From Sphingobium_A sp965228065 (GTDB taxonomy: Bacteria; Pseudomonadota; Alphaproteobacteria; Sphingomonadales; Sphingomonadaceae): a stretch of DNA of 64,000 nucleotides. The stretch is taken from contig OZ245788.1 of assembly GCA_965228065.1 (NCBI GenBank), forward strand, positions 1,240,001-1,304,000, given 5' to 3'. The notes under the pieces were generated by a model. It saw only the letters and a list, made by a program, of their open reading frames with translations, had not been told where the DNA came from and made no database searches. Shown here one piece after another: positions 57,505-64,000 of this stretch; position 1 is the first letter of the stretch; each line of letters opens with the position of its first letter. Position numbers and translations under genes: made by a program.

Positions 57505-58032
57505 ATGACGACCGACGAACGCCCCTTTGCAGGTGACGCGCTGCGCTACGGCTATATCGAAACGATGCTCGGCACCGCGCTGGTCGCCGAGGGCGAGCGC
57601 GGTGTGGCCGGCATCCTGATCGGAAGCGACCCTGCCCGGTTGCTTCGCGACCTGCGCGCCGCGCTGGCCGGCGCGGTGCTGCACGAGGATCCGGTGACGA
57701 TGACACCGACGCTCGACGCGGTGGCGGCGCTAATGGCGCGGCCCGAGCGCGGCGCATCCTTCGCGCTCGACCTGCGCGGTTCGCCGCTCGAGCTGGCGGT
57801 GTGGAAGGCGCTGCGCATGGTGCCGGGCGGCCAGACGATCGGCTATGGCGAACTCGCCCGCTGGTTGAGCGTGCCCGCCACCGCACAGGAGGTCGGCGCC
57901 GCCTGCGCGGCCAATCGCATCGCGGTCGCCATTCCGTGCCACCGGGTGGTCAAGGCCGATGGCGGCATCTCCGGCTATCGCTGGGGCGTCGATCGCAAGC
58001 GCCGGCTGATCAATATGGAAGGCGTGGCATGA
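57505..58032 (+). CDS. ogt: Methylated-DNA--protein-cysteine methyltransferase (Ogt type)
   Basis: A 175-residue suicide methyltransferase that repairs O6-alkylguanine. Active-site PCHRV with Cys145; the helix-turn-helix arginine finger region is AAQEVGAACAANRIA-like (residues 126-140); the upstream GQTIGYGELA is the family asparagine-hinge neighbourhood. No Ada N-terminal zinc domain, so it is not an Ada regulator. ATG after ACGGAG. Overlaps the 2OG oxygenase gene by ATGA: first gene of a repair operon with AlkB. Confidence 0.92.
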   Translation: MTTDERPFAGDALRYGYIETMLGTALVAEGERGVAGILIGSDPARLLRDLRAALAGAVLHEDPVTMTPTLDAVAALMARPERGASFALDLRGSPLELAVWKALRMVPGGQTIGYGELARWLSVPATAQEVGAACAANRIAVAIPCHRVVKADGGISGYRWGVDRKRRLINMEGVA

Positions 58033-58739
58033 GCGACATATCGGCGCGCGTCGCAACCATCGACTGGAATGCCGTACGAACCGGGCTCGACGCACAGGGC
58101 TGGGCGATGTTGCCGGGTCTGCTGACCGGCACGGAATGCGACGCGACCGCCGCGCTCTACGCACCGACGGACCTCTTCCGTAGCCATGTCGTCATGGCGC
58201 GGCACGGATTCGGCAAGGGCGAATATCGCTATTTCGCCTATCCGTTGCCGCCGCTCGTCCAGGATTTGCGCGGGACGCTTTATCCGCGTCTCGCGCCGAT
58301 CGCGAACCGCTGGCACGAGCGTCTCGGGATCGACACGCGCTTTCCCGACGATCACGCCCATTTCGTCGCACGCTGCCATGAGGCCGGGCAAAGGCGGCCG
58401 ACGCCATTGATGCTGCGCTATGGTCCGGGCGACTATAATTGCCTGCACCAGGATCTGTACGGCGTGCATGTCTTCCCGCTCCAGGTCGCGATCCTCCTGT
58501 CCGAACCCGGACGAGATTTCACCGGCGGCGAGTTCGTGCTGACCGAGCAGCGCCCGCGCATGCAGTCGCGTGCCGAAGTGGTGCCGCTGGCCAAGGGCGA
58601 CGCGGTGATATTCGCGGTCAATATCCGCCCACGCATCGGCACGCGCGGCGATCATCGCGCCGTGCTGCGCCATGGAGTCAGCACGCTCCGCTCCGGCCAT
58701 CGCCATACGCTCGGGGTGATCTTTCACGATGCCGCTTGA
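58029..58739 (+). CDS. 2OG-Fe(II) oxygenase of the alkylation-repair operon
   Basis: A 236-residue dioxygenase. Iron ligands: His140 and Asp142 in LHQDLYG and His215 in LRHGVSTL; the 2-oxoglutarate arginine is likely Arg221 or Arg225 in LRSGHRHTLG. The N-terminal half is not that of AlkB. Between ogt and alkB with overlaps at both ends, so a role in DNA or nucleotide dealkylation is likely, but the substrate is not known. A plain AlkB paralogue reading is rejected because the AlkB RxNxxxR ending is missing. Confidence 0.88.
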   Translation: MSDISARVATIDWNAVRTGLDAQGWAMLPGLLTGTECDATAALYAPTDLFRSHVVMARHGFGKGEYRYFAYPLPPLVQDLRGTLYPRLAPIANRWHERLGIDTRFPDDHAHFVARCHEAGQRRPTPLMLRYGPGDYNCLHQDLYGVHVFPLQVAILLSEPGRDFTGGEFVLTEQRPRMQSRAEVVPLAKGDAVIFAVNIRPRIGTRGDHRAVLRHGVSTLRSGHRHTLGVIFHDAA

Positions 58740-59379
58740 CCTGTTCGCACAGGATCGGCTGGTCATCGGCGACGGCGCGATGCTGCTCAACGGCTTCGCG
58801 CTGGCCGAAACCGATGCGTTGATCGCACATATCGCCGACATCGCGGCGCAAGCACCCTTCCGCCATATGGAGACGCCCGGCGGCCGGCGCATGTCGGTCG
58901 CGACGACAATCTGCGGCGCGCTGGGCTGGACGAGCAGCCCCCGCGGCTATCGCTACGCCGCGCACGATCCCGAGACCGGCATAAGCTGGCCCGCCATGCC
59001 CACGGCCTTCGCCGATCTCGCGACACGCGCGGCGGCGGAAGCGGGCTATGGGGATTTCAGGCCCGATGCCTGCCTGGTCAATCGCTACGCGCCGGGTACG
59101 CGCCTGACGCTCCACCAGGATCGCAACGAGATCGATATGGCCGCGCCGATCGTCTCGGTCTCTCTCGGCCTGCCCGCGACCTTCCTGTGGGGCGGCGCCA
59201 TGCGGAGCGATCGTCCGCGCCGGATCGCACTGCACCATGGCGACGTGATGGTCTGGGGCGGCCCCGCGCGGCTCACCTTCCACGGCATCGACACGCTGGT
59301 GAGCGGCATGCATCCTGCAACGGGCGCATACCGCTACAACCTGACGTTTCGACAGGCGGGCCATGATCTCAGCCCGTAA
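58729..59379 (+). CDS. alkB: AlkB-type alkylated-DNA dioxygenase
   Basis: A 216-residue AlkB. Iron ligands His129 and Asp131 in LHQDRNE and His185 in TFHGIDTL; 2OG/substrate arginines Arg202 and Arg208 in RYNLTFR. It removes methyl groups from 1-methyladenine and 3-methylcytosine using 2-oxoglutarate, Fe(II) and oxygen. It overlaps the upstream oxygenase by 11 bp and closes the operon. Confidence 0.95.
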   Translation: MPLDLFAQDRLVIGDGAMLLNGFALAETDALIAHIADIAAQAPFRHMETPGGRRMSVATTICGALGWTSSPRGYRYAAHDPETGISWPAMPTAFADLATRAAAEAGYGDFRPDACLVNRYAPGTRLTLHQDRNEIDMAAPIVSVSLGLPATFLWGGAMRSDRPRRIALHHGDVMVWGGPARLTFHGIDTLVSGMHPATGAYRYNLTFRQAGHDLSP

Positions 59380-59453
59380 ACCTTTATTCGGCGCTGCTGG
59401 GGCTGCCGAGAGCCGATCTATGGAAATCCATATCGCGATGCTATCTGACAAGC

Positions 59454-59762
59454 ATGATTTCGCTTGTCATCTTGCTTGCGGCGGCCATGCCATCCGCTTC
59501 GGATGTACAAGCCGCTGAGGAAACACGCGTCCTCGCGCCGCTGATCGATTACACCCGCAATGGCAGGGCTTATGTCGAGTTTGCACCCACCGTTGAAACC
59601 AGGGACGTCGCCTGCGCACCGGTCAAAAAGAAACTCTACGAATGCACGTACCAAACCCGGTTAAAAGACGCGCTCGCTAGTGAATTCGGACCTTGGGAAA
59701 CGCGACGAGAGCATATCCTTCGACAACGGAATCATTGGCGACTGACGACCAGCCCCCGATGA
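59454..59762 (+). CDS. Small exported protein of unknown function
   Basis: A 102-residue protein with a short signal peptide (MISLVILLAAAMPSASDVQA) and two cysteines (VACAPVKKKLYECTY) that could form a disulfide. The ribosome site is weak. I do not recognise a family. Coding is judged from the signal peptide and separate location after alkB. Confidence 0.55.
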   Translation: MISLVILLAAAMPSASDVQAAEETRVLAPLIDYTRNGRAYVEFAPTVETRDVACAPVKKKLYECTYQTRLKDALASEFGPWETRREHILRQRNHWRLTTSPR

Positions 59763-59807
59763 TCCCGGACCGATATCCGTCTCGATCGAATTTATGCGTC
59801 GAAGACC

Positions 59808-60104
59808 TTAATCTTGGCCGGTCAGCGCGGCGTTGATCACGCGTGCGAGGCTGACATCGCGTTCGGACACGCCATCGGCATCATGGGTGGTCAGCCAGAT
59901 ATCGACGCGGTCGTGGACATTGCTCCATTCGGGGTGATGGTCGGCAGCGTCGGCAGCGATCGCAATGCGTGCCATGAAGGCGACCGCCTCCGTGCAACTC
60001 GGAAAGCGGAGCGTGACATGCAGCGCGTTGCGGCCTTCGTCGAAGGTCCAACCACGCAGGCTGGCAAGCGCCAGCGTGCGTGCTTCGGCTGTCAGCGGCG
60101 TCAT
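59808..60104 (-). CDS. phhB: Pterin-4a-carbinolamine dehydratase
   Basis: A 98-residue dehydratase that regenerates dihydropterin after aromatic hydroxylation. Family core: GRNALHVTLRFPSCTEAVAFMARIAIAADAADHHPEWSNVHDRVDIWLTTHD, with the catalytic His pair in ADHHPEW and the third His in THD. ATG overlaps the aminotransferase stop. Last gene of the phenylalanine operon, as its function requires. Confidence 0.93.
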   Translation of the reverse strand: MTPLTAEARTLALASLRGWTFDEGRNALHVTLRFPSCTEAVAFMARIAIAADAADHHPEWSNVHDRVDIWLTTHDADGVSERDVSLARVINAALTGQD

Positions 60105-61285
60105 GCGAACACCTTTAGCAACGGTGCGGCCGCTGCCACGAACACGTCTACCGTCTCGTCGGTCAATCCGGCGATGTTGATGCGTCCATTGCCGGCCATG
60201 TAGATGCCATGCATCTCGCGCAGTTCGGCAACGGCTTCTGGCGAGAGCGGCAGCAGCGCGAACATGCCGGTCTGGCGCGCCGCGCCGGCGAACAGCGGGT
60301 GGCTGTCGGCAAGCTTCTGGCGAAGGCCGGAGATCCGGTCGCGCATCTCGTCCAGCTCTTGGCGCCACATCTGGGTGAGGTCTTCACGCTCCAGGATGAC
60401 ACGGACGATCGCAGCACCATGATCGGGCGGCATCGACCAGATCCCGCGCGCGATCACCAGCATGTTCTGGCGCGCCACGTCGACTGCCTGCGCATCGGGC
60501 GCCTGCACCCAGAGCGCACCGACACGTTCGCGATACAGGCCGAAATTCTTGTCGCAGGAATAGGCGATCAAGGCCTCGTCGCACGCGGCAAGCAGAAGGC
60601 GGGTGAGCTGTGCGTCCTCCTCCAGCCCATGGCCCAGCCCCTGATAGGCGAGGTCGATCAGCGGCACGAGGCCGCGGCGCACGATCAGTTCGGCCAGCGC
60701 CTCGGCCTGGCCCTCGTCGAGTTCGGCGCCGGTCGGGTTGTGCGACGATCCGTGGACCAGCACGGTATCGCCCGGCTCTGCGCCTTCCAGCGCGTTCATC
60801 ATCGCGGCGAATTCGATCCGCTGCGTCTCGGGATCGAAGAAGGGATGCGGAGCGATGTCGAGCCCGGCCGCTTCGAAGATCGGCGCATGGTTCGGCCAGG
60901 TCGGCGTACCCGTCCAGATCCGCGCACCGGGGCGAGCGCGGGCGATGAGTTCGGCGGCGAGCCGCAGCGCGCCGGTGCCGCCCGGCGTCTGCACGCCGCT
61001 CAGCCGCGACGTGTCCGCGCCGGTGCCGAACACGATCGGTTCCAGCCGCTCGACGAAACCGACATCGCCGTCGGGACCGAGATAGGATTTGCTGTCCTGC
61101 GTCTCGAGCAGGATGCGCTCGGCTGCCTTGACCGACTTCAGCACGGGCGTAGCCCCGTCATCGTCGCGATAGATGCCGACGCCCAGATCGATCTTGCCGG
61201 GGCGCGGATCGTCGCGGAACAGCACGATCAATCGCAACAGGCCATCCGCCGGCTGGGCTTCGAGCCCCGAAAACAGATTACTCAT
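60101..61285 (-). CDS. Aromatic-amino-acid aminotransferase
   Basis: A 394-residue PLP enzyme of the aspartate/aromatic aminotransferase subgroup. PLP Lys in YSCDKNFGLY, GGTGALR near residue 105, Asp in PLIDLAYQGLG, C-terminal Arg in NGRINIAGL. It converts tyrosine to 4-hydroxyphenylpyruvate (also phenylalanine). Start ATG overlaps the PAH stop. Equivalent to PhhC in pseudomonads. Confidence 0.93.
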   Translation of the reverse strand: MSNLFSGLEAQPADGLLRLIVLFRDDPRPGKIDLGVGIYRDDDGATPVLKSVKAAERILLETQDSKSYLGPDGDVGFVERLEPIVFGTGADTSRLSGVQTPGGTGALRLAAELIARARPGARIWTGTPTWPNHAPIFEAAGLDIAPHPFFDPETQRIEFAAMMNALEGAEPGDTVLVHGSSHNPTGAELDEGQAEALAELIVRRGLVPLIDLAYQGLGHGLEEDAQLTRLLLAACDEALIAYSCDKNFGLYRERVGALWVQAPDAQAVDVARQNMLVIARGIWSMPPDHGAAIVRVILEREDLTQMWRQELDEMRDRISGLRQKLADSHPLFAGAARQTGMFALLPLSPEAVAELREMHGIYMAGNGRINIAGLTDETVDVFVAAAAPLLKVFA

Positions 61286-62151
61286 ATCGTCATCTCCAGC
61301 CGTGAATGCGCATAATCCTGGGTCCCGTGCGTGAAGACCACCTCGTCTGGCAAGACCGTATCGGTCGAAAGATCGGTCGCGTCGGTGAGTTCCGCATAGA
61401 TAGGGCTGAAATCGGCCTCCAGCGTCTGGCGGAGCAGATCTTCGAAGCTATCGATGACGAAATAGGTCTGCTGATAATCGTCGATGCGATAGTCGGTCCG
61501 CATCACACGCCTGAGATCGAAGCCGATGCGGTTGGGCGATGGATCGTCGAGCGCGAAGCGCGATTCGCCGAAGGACGAGACGATGCCCGCGCCATAGAGC
61601 TTCAGCGCGTCGCCATCGCGGATCAGGCCGAATTCGACGGTGTACCAGTAGAGGCGTGCAAGCTGCTTGATCATGCCCAGCTTCGCCGCGCGCAATCCTC
61701 CCTCGCCATAGGCCTGCATGTAATCCGCGAACGCCGGGTGCGCGAGCAGGGGAACATGCCCGAACACATCGTGGAAGATGTCGGGCTCCTGCAGATAATC
61801 GATCTGCCCGGGCGTGCGGATGAAGCGTCCGGCGACGAAGCGGCGATTGGCGAGATGATCGAAAAACACCTCATCGGGGACCAGCCCCGGCACCGCGACG
61901 ACCTGCCAGCCCGTCGCCTTCATCAGCCGATCCGACAATTCCTCGAAATCGGGGATACCGGCGCGCGACATGCGCAGCATGTCCAGTCCCTCGATAAACG
62001 CCGGCACGACGCGCGACGGCAACATCTCCGCCTGTCGCGCGAAGAGCGTGTCCCACATCGCATGTTCCTCGGCGGTGTAGGAGGCCCAGTCCTGCGGGAC
62101 GGTCCAATCCTCGGCAGAGCCCGAGGGGCGAATGAGATCTGATCCAGCCAT
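61282..62151 (-). CDS. phhA: Phenylalanine-4-hydroxylase
   Basis: A 289-residue monomeric-type bacterial phenylalanine hydroxylase. Iron ligands His127 and His132 in DIFHDVFGHVPLL and Glu173 in YWYTVEFGL. It makes tyrosine from phenylalanine with tetrahydropterin and oxygen. ATG at 62151 (MAGSDLIRP) is preferred; an ATG at 62202 would include AT-rich promoter sequence. First gene of the operon, divergent from an Lrp/AsnC regulator. Confidence 0.93.
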   Translation of the reverse strand: MAGSDLIRPSGSAEDWTVPQDWASYTAEEHAMWDTLFARQAEMLPSRVVPAFIEGLDMLRMSRAGIPDFEELSDRLMKATGWQVVAVPGLVPDEVFFDHLANRRFVAGRFIRTPGQIDYLQEPDIFHDVFGHVPLLAHPAFADYMQAYGEGGLRAAKLGMIKQLARLYWYTVEFGLIRDGDALKLYGAGIVSSFGESRFALDDPSPNRIGFDLRRVMRTDYRIDDYQQTYFVIDSFEDLLRQTLEADFSPIYAELTDATDLSTDTVLPDEVVFTHGTQDYAHSRLEMTI

Positions 62152-62244
62152 GATGCGATCATACAGATTTTTTACAGAAAATGATTTCAAATTTTTCGCC
62201 ATCTGCGTAACAAAGGATGAATATTTCTCGATTTGGCGATTCCC
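62152..62244. promoter_or_regulatory. AT-rich divergent promoter between phhA and Lrp/AsnC genes
   Basis: The 93-bp gap contains an AT-rich block (about 62160-62200, TTTTTTACAGAAAATG-like) unlike the GC-rich surroundings. It must hold both divergent promoters and is the likely Lrp/AsnC binding region. TCTGTATGAT on the minus strand could be a -10 box for phhA. Confidence 0.55.
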
Positions 62245-62715
62245 ATGAAAGAAACCTATCAGATCGATGCGATCGATCGCCGTATCCTCACCGCGCTGCA
62301 GGACGATGCGTCGATCAGCCACGGCGCATTGGCTGAGCGAGTCGGCGCATCAACCGCGTCCTGCTGGCGGCGGATCAAGGCGCTGGAGGCTGCCGGCGTG
62401 TTGACCCGCACGGTACGCCTGGTCGACGGCAACAAGGTCGGGCGCGGGGTGAACGTACTGTGCCACCTGCGGATGCGCAGCCATTCGGCGGAAAGCGTCG
62501 CGGCGTTCGAGGAATTCGTGCGGTCGCGCGCGGAGATCATCGAATGCTATTCGATGTCGGGCGACTGGGACTATCTGTTGCGCATCGCGGTGTGCGACGT
62601 CGCCGATTACGAGCATTTCCTGATGCGGACTCTGCTGCGCCACCCGTCGGTCGCGACGGGCTCATCGCATTTCGCGCTGGGGCAGGTGAAGTACACGACG
62701 GCGATTCCGGTTTGA
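62245..62715 (+). CDS. Lrp/AsnC-family regulator, divergent from phenylalanine operon
   Basis: A 156-residue Lrp/AsnC regulator. DNA-binding HTH DRRILTALQDDASISHGALAERVGASTASCWRRIKALEAAGV; C-terminal RAM domain (about 75-150) with SGDWDYLLRIAVCDVADYEHFL. It probably senses phenylalanine or tyrosine and controls phhA-aminotransferase-phhB across the shared promoter. ATG at 62245 is preferred to a TTG four codons upstream. Confidence 0.93.
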   Translation: MKETYQIDAIDRRILTALQDDASISHGALAERVGASTASCWRRIKALEAAGVLTRTVRLVDGNKVGRGVNVLCHLRMRSHSAESVAAFEEFVRSRAEIIECYSMSGDWDYLLRIAVCDVADYEHFLMRTLLRHPSVATGSSHFALGQVKYTTAIPV

Positions 62716-62833
62716 TATCCATCTCCTACGCGTAGCGTGGGGAAGAGCGTCGGTCGGATTGCCCCCGGCAATCCGAGATCGTGCCGGGGGCACGATCGTC
62801 CCGCAGCTCTGACCGCGACGCGAAGCGGCGTGA

Positions 62834-62904
62834 TGGAGGGGAAATGCAATGCAGTACTCATGCGGTGGGTGCCGAGCGGAATGACGCATCGCATTTCCCC
62901 TCCA
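62834..62904. repeat. Imperfect long hairpin in intergenic stretch
   Basis: Arms 62834-62852 and 62886-62904 pair with one mismatch (TGGAGGGGAAATGCAATGC type). A smaller hairpin, CTCCCCATCG/CGATAGGGAG (62931-62955), follows just before the next gene's stop. Both are typical sphingomonad intergenic palindromes between convergent genes and may end transcription. Confidence 0.7.
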
Positions 62905-62963
62905 CCACCAGCCTTGGGCTGGCGGTCCCCCTCCCCATCGCCTTGCGATAGGGAGGAGAAAGT

Positions 62964-63770
62964 TCACCCCACCATTTCCGCCCAGCGATCGCGATGGGCA
63001 CGCAGCGCCACGAACACCGTGCGGTCGTCCGCGTCCGGATCCAGCGCGGGATCGAGTTCCGCCAGCCGCGCGCGCAGGATCGGGCTGGCGCAGCGCAGGA
63101 AGGGATTGATCCGCCGTTCCTCAGCAAGCGTCGTGAAGCGCAGCCGATCGTTCGGCAGATCCGCCACCTCCGCGGCAAGCGCGGCGACGTCATCATTGCC
63201 CGGTTCGACATGCGCAGCGAAACGCAGGTTGCGCGCGAGATAGTCGTGGCCCGGATAGACGATGGTCTCGCCCGGCAGCGCATCGACGATCGACGTCAGC
63301 GTCTCGAACAATGTCGGTGCATGGCCGCCATAGCCGCAATTGCCTGCACCCGCGGCGAACAGCGTGTCGCCCGAGATCAGGAACGGCACGCCGGCGTCCG
63401 CCCCCGTCAGCGCGATATGCGCCATGGTATGGCCCGGCGTCTCGCGCACCGTCAGCATCGTCTTGCCGATCGCGATCATGTCGCCGTCCGAGAGCATGCG
63501 GTCGATCGGCAGGATCGTGCCCGCCGCGGCGCGCGGCGCGAGGATCTGGAGATCGCCGTCCGCCTTCATCGACGCGTTGCGGCCGGCATGATCCCAATGC
63601 TCGTGTGTGTTGACGACCGCGGTCAGTCGCAGGCCGTTGGCGGCGACCGCGACGTGCACCGCCTGCTCGTCATAGGGATCGATCGACGCCGCCTCGCGGG
63701 TTTCGGGGCAGAAGACGATATAATGGAAATGATCGAATTTGGTGCCGGGGCGAAGCGCCAGCACCGCCAT
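62964..63770 (-). CDS. Metallo-beta-lactamase-fold hydrolase (glyoxalase II like)
   Basis: A 268-residue MBL-fold hydrolase. Zinc motif THEHWDH (residues 55-61), further ligands in ETPGHTMAH, SGDTLF and YPGHDY; the C-terminal RINPFLR.. matches hydroxyacylglutathione hydrolase. It would hydrolyse S-D-lactoylglutathione or a similar thioester. ATG at 63770 after GGAGAG; it overlaps the upstream stop by one base. Confidence 0.9.
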   Translation of the reverse strand: MAVLALRPGTKFDHFHYIVFCPETREAASIDPYDEQAVHVAVAANGLRLTAVVNTHEHWDHAGRNASMKADGDLQILAPRAAAGTILPIDRMLSDGDMIAIGKTMLTVRETPGHTMAHIALTGADAGVPFLISGDTLFAAGAGNCGYGGHAPTLFETLTSIVDALPGETIVYPGHDYLARNLRFAAHVEPGNDDVAALAAEVADLPNDRLRFTTLAEERRINPFLRCASPILRARLAELDPALDPDADDRTVFVALRAHRDRWAEMVG

Positions 63771-64000
63771 CACCACTCTCCGGAGGCAAGCGCGTCGCGC
63801 AGATTGTCGAAGAACAGGGTGTAGTTGGCCTCCGACATGGCGCGCGCCTCATCCTCGGGCACGTCGACCGGCACGAAGGTGGAGCGCGCCAGCAGCACCG
63901 ATGCGTCGGGCCCGGCCGGGATCACCTTGGCGAAGCCGAGATAGCCGGCAAAGGGCACGATATCGCCGGTGTCGACGATCTCGAACGTCATCTCCATCGC
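63770..64000 (-). CDS. 3' end of a gene running off the window
   Basis: The frame is open to the right edge of the window and ends at 63770 with TGA, overlapping the MBL-fold gene start. The last 75 codons (ending NLRDALASGEW) include FEIVDTGDIVPFAGYLGFAKV and VDVPEDEARAMSEANYTLFFDNLR. I do not recognise the family from this piece; the true start lies beyond 64000 or at an internal ATG (63997). Confidence 0.6.
   Translation of the reverse strand, partial: AMEMTFEIVDTGDIVPFAGYLGFAKVIPAGPDASVLLARSTFVPVDVPEDEARAMSEANYTLFFDNLRDALASGEW

Noticed and set aside
1..64000. Prophage, integrative element or insertion sequence
   Set aside because: No integrase, transposase, phage structural gene or flanking direct repeats were seen; the only repeats are small intergenic palindromes.

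Overview
The window reads as chromosomal DNA of a GC-rich alphaproteobacterium, most likely a sphingomonad (Sphingomonas, Sphingobium, Novosphingobium or a relative). The basis is four large TonB-dependent receptors, dense short-gap operons with ATGA stop/start overlaps, sphingomonad-type palindromic intergenic repeats, and the mix of acyl-CoA, SDR and hydrolase genes. I see no rRNA, tRNA, CRISPR array, transposase or phage gene.

Region 1 (1-15.5 kb) is a peptide-use locus. It holds a DUF885 metallohydrolase with an S9A prolyl oligopeptidase, a minus-strand run of S9A peptidase, TonB receptor and MFS transporter, an AraC-family regulator, an S9C peptidase, and an M19-like dipeptidase. A 36-bp element with core CGAAC-N10-GTTCG lies upstream of four of these units and marks a probable local AraC regulon. 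A secreted Pro-rich beta/gamma-crystallin protein follows.

Region 2 (15.5-24 kb) is an OmpR-type two-component system flanked by two TonB receptor genes. Both receptor promoters carry TGAC repeats phased by 11 bp, the spacing expected for OmpR/PhoB-type regulators.

Region 3 (24-53 kb) starts with a cupin and an amidase, then becomes a large catabolic island. It contains a LLM flavin oxygenase, alpha/beta hydrolase, DUF3237 protein, MFS, old yellow enzyme, SDRs, two acyl-CoA ligases, enoyl-CoA hydratase, an acyl-CoA dehydrogenase pair, SMP-30 lactonase, TonB receptor, GlcD-type oxidase, GST, thiol dioxygenase, four-domain rhodanese, YeiH-type exporter and an IclR regulator. ATCACAT-containing dyads lie upstream of the IclR gene, the LLM gene, the MFS operon and the receptor gene. 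Several members (RibB-like, amidohydrolase-like, SDR-like) lack the catalytic residues of their families. The substrate cannot be read from sequence; an acyl side chain on a cyclic or terpenoid-like skeleton, possibly with sulfur, is inference.

Region 4 (53-64 kb) holds a P1 peptidase with an MHS transporter, an App1-like phosphatase, a tiny membrane protein, an alkylation-repair operon (Ogt, 2OG oxygenase, AlkB), a phenylalanine-to-tyrosine catabolic operon (PAH, aminotransferase, pterin dehydratase) divergent from an Lrp/AsnC regulator, and a glyoxalase-II-like hydrolase with the end of a further gene running off the window.
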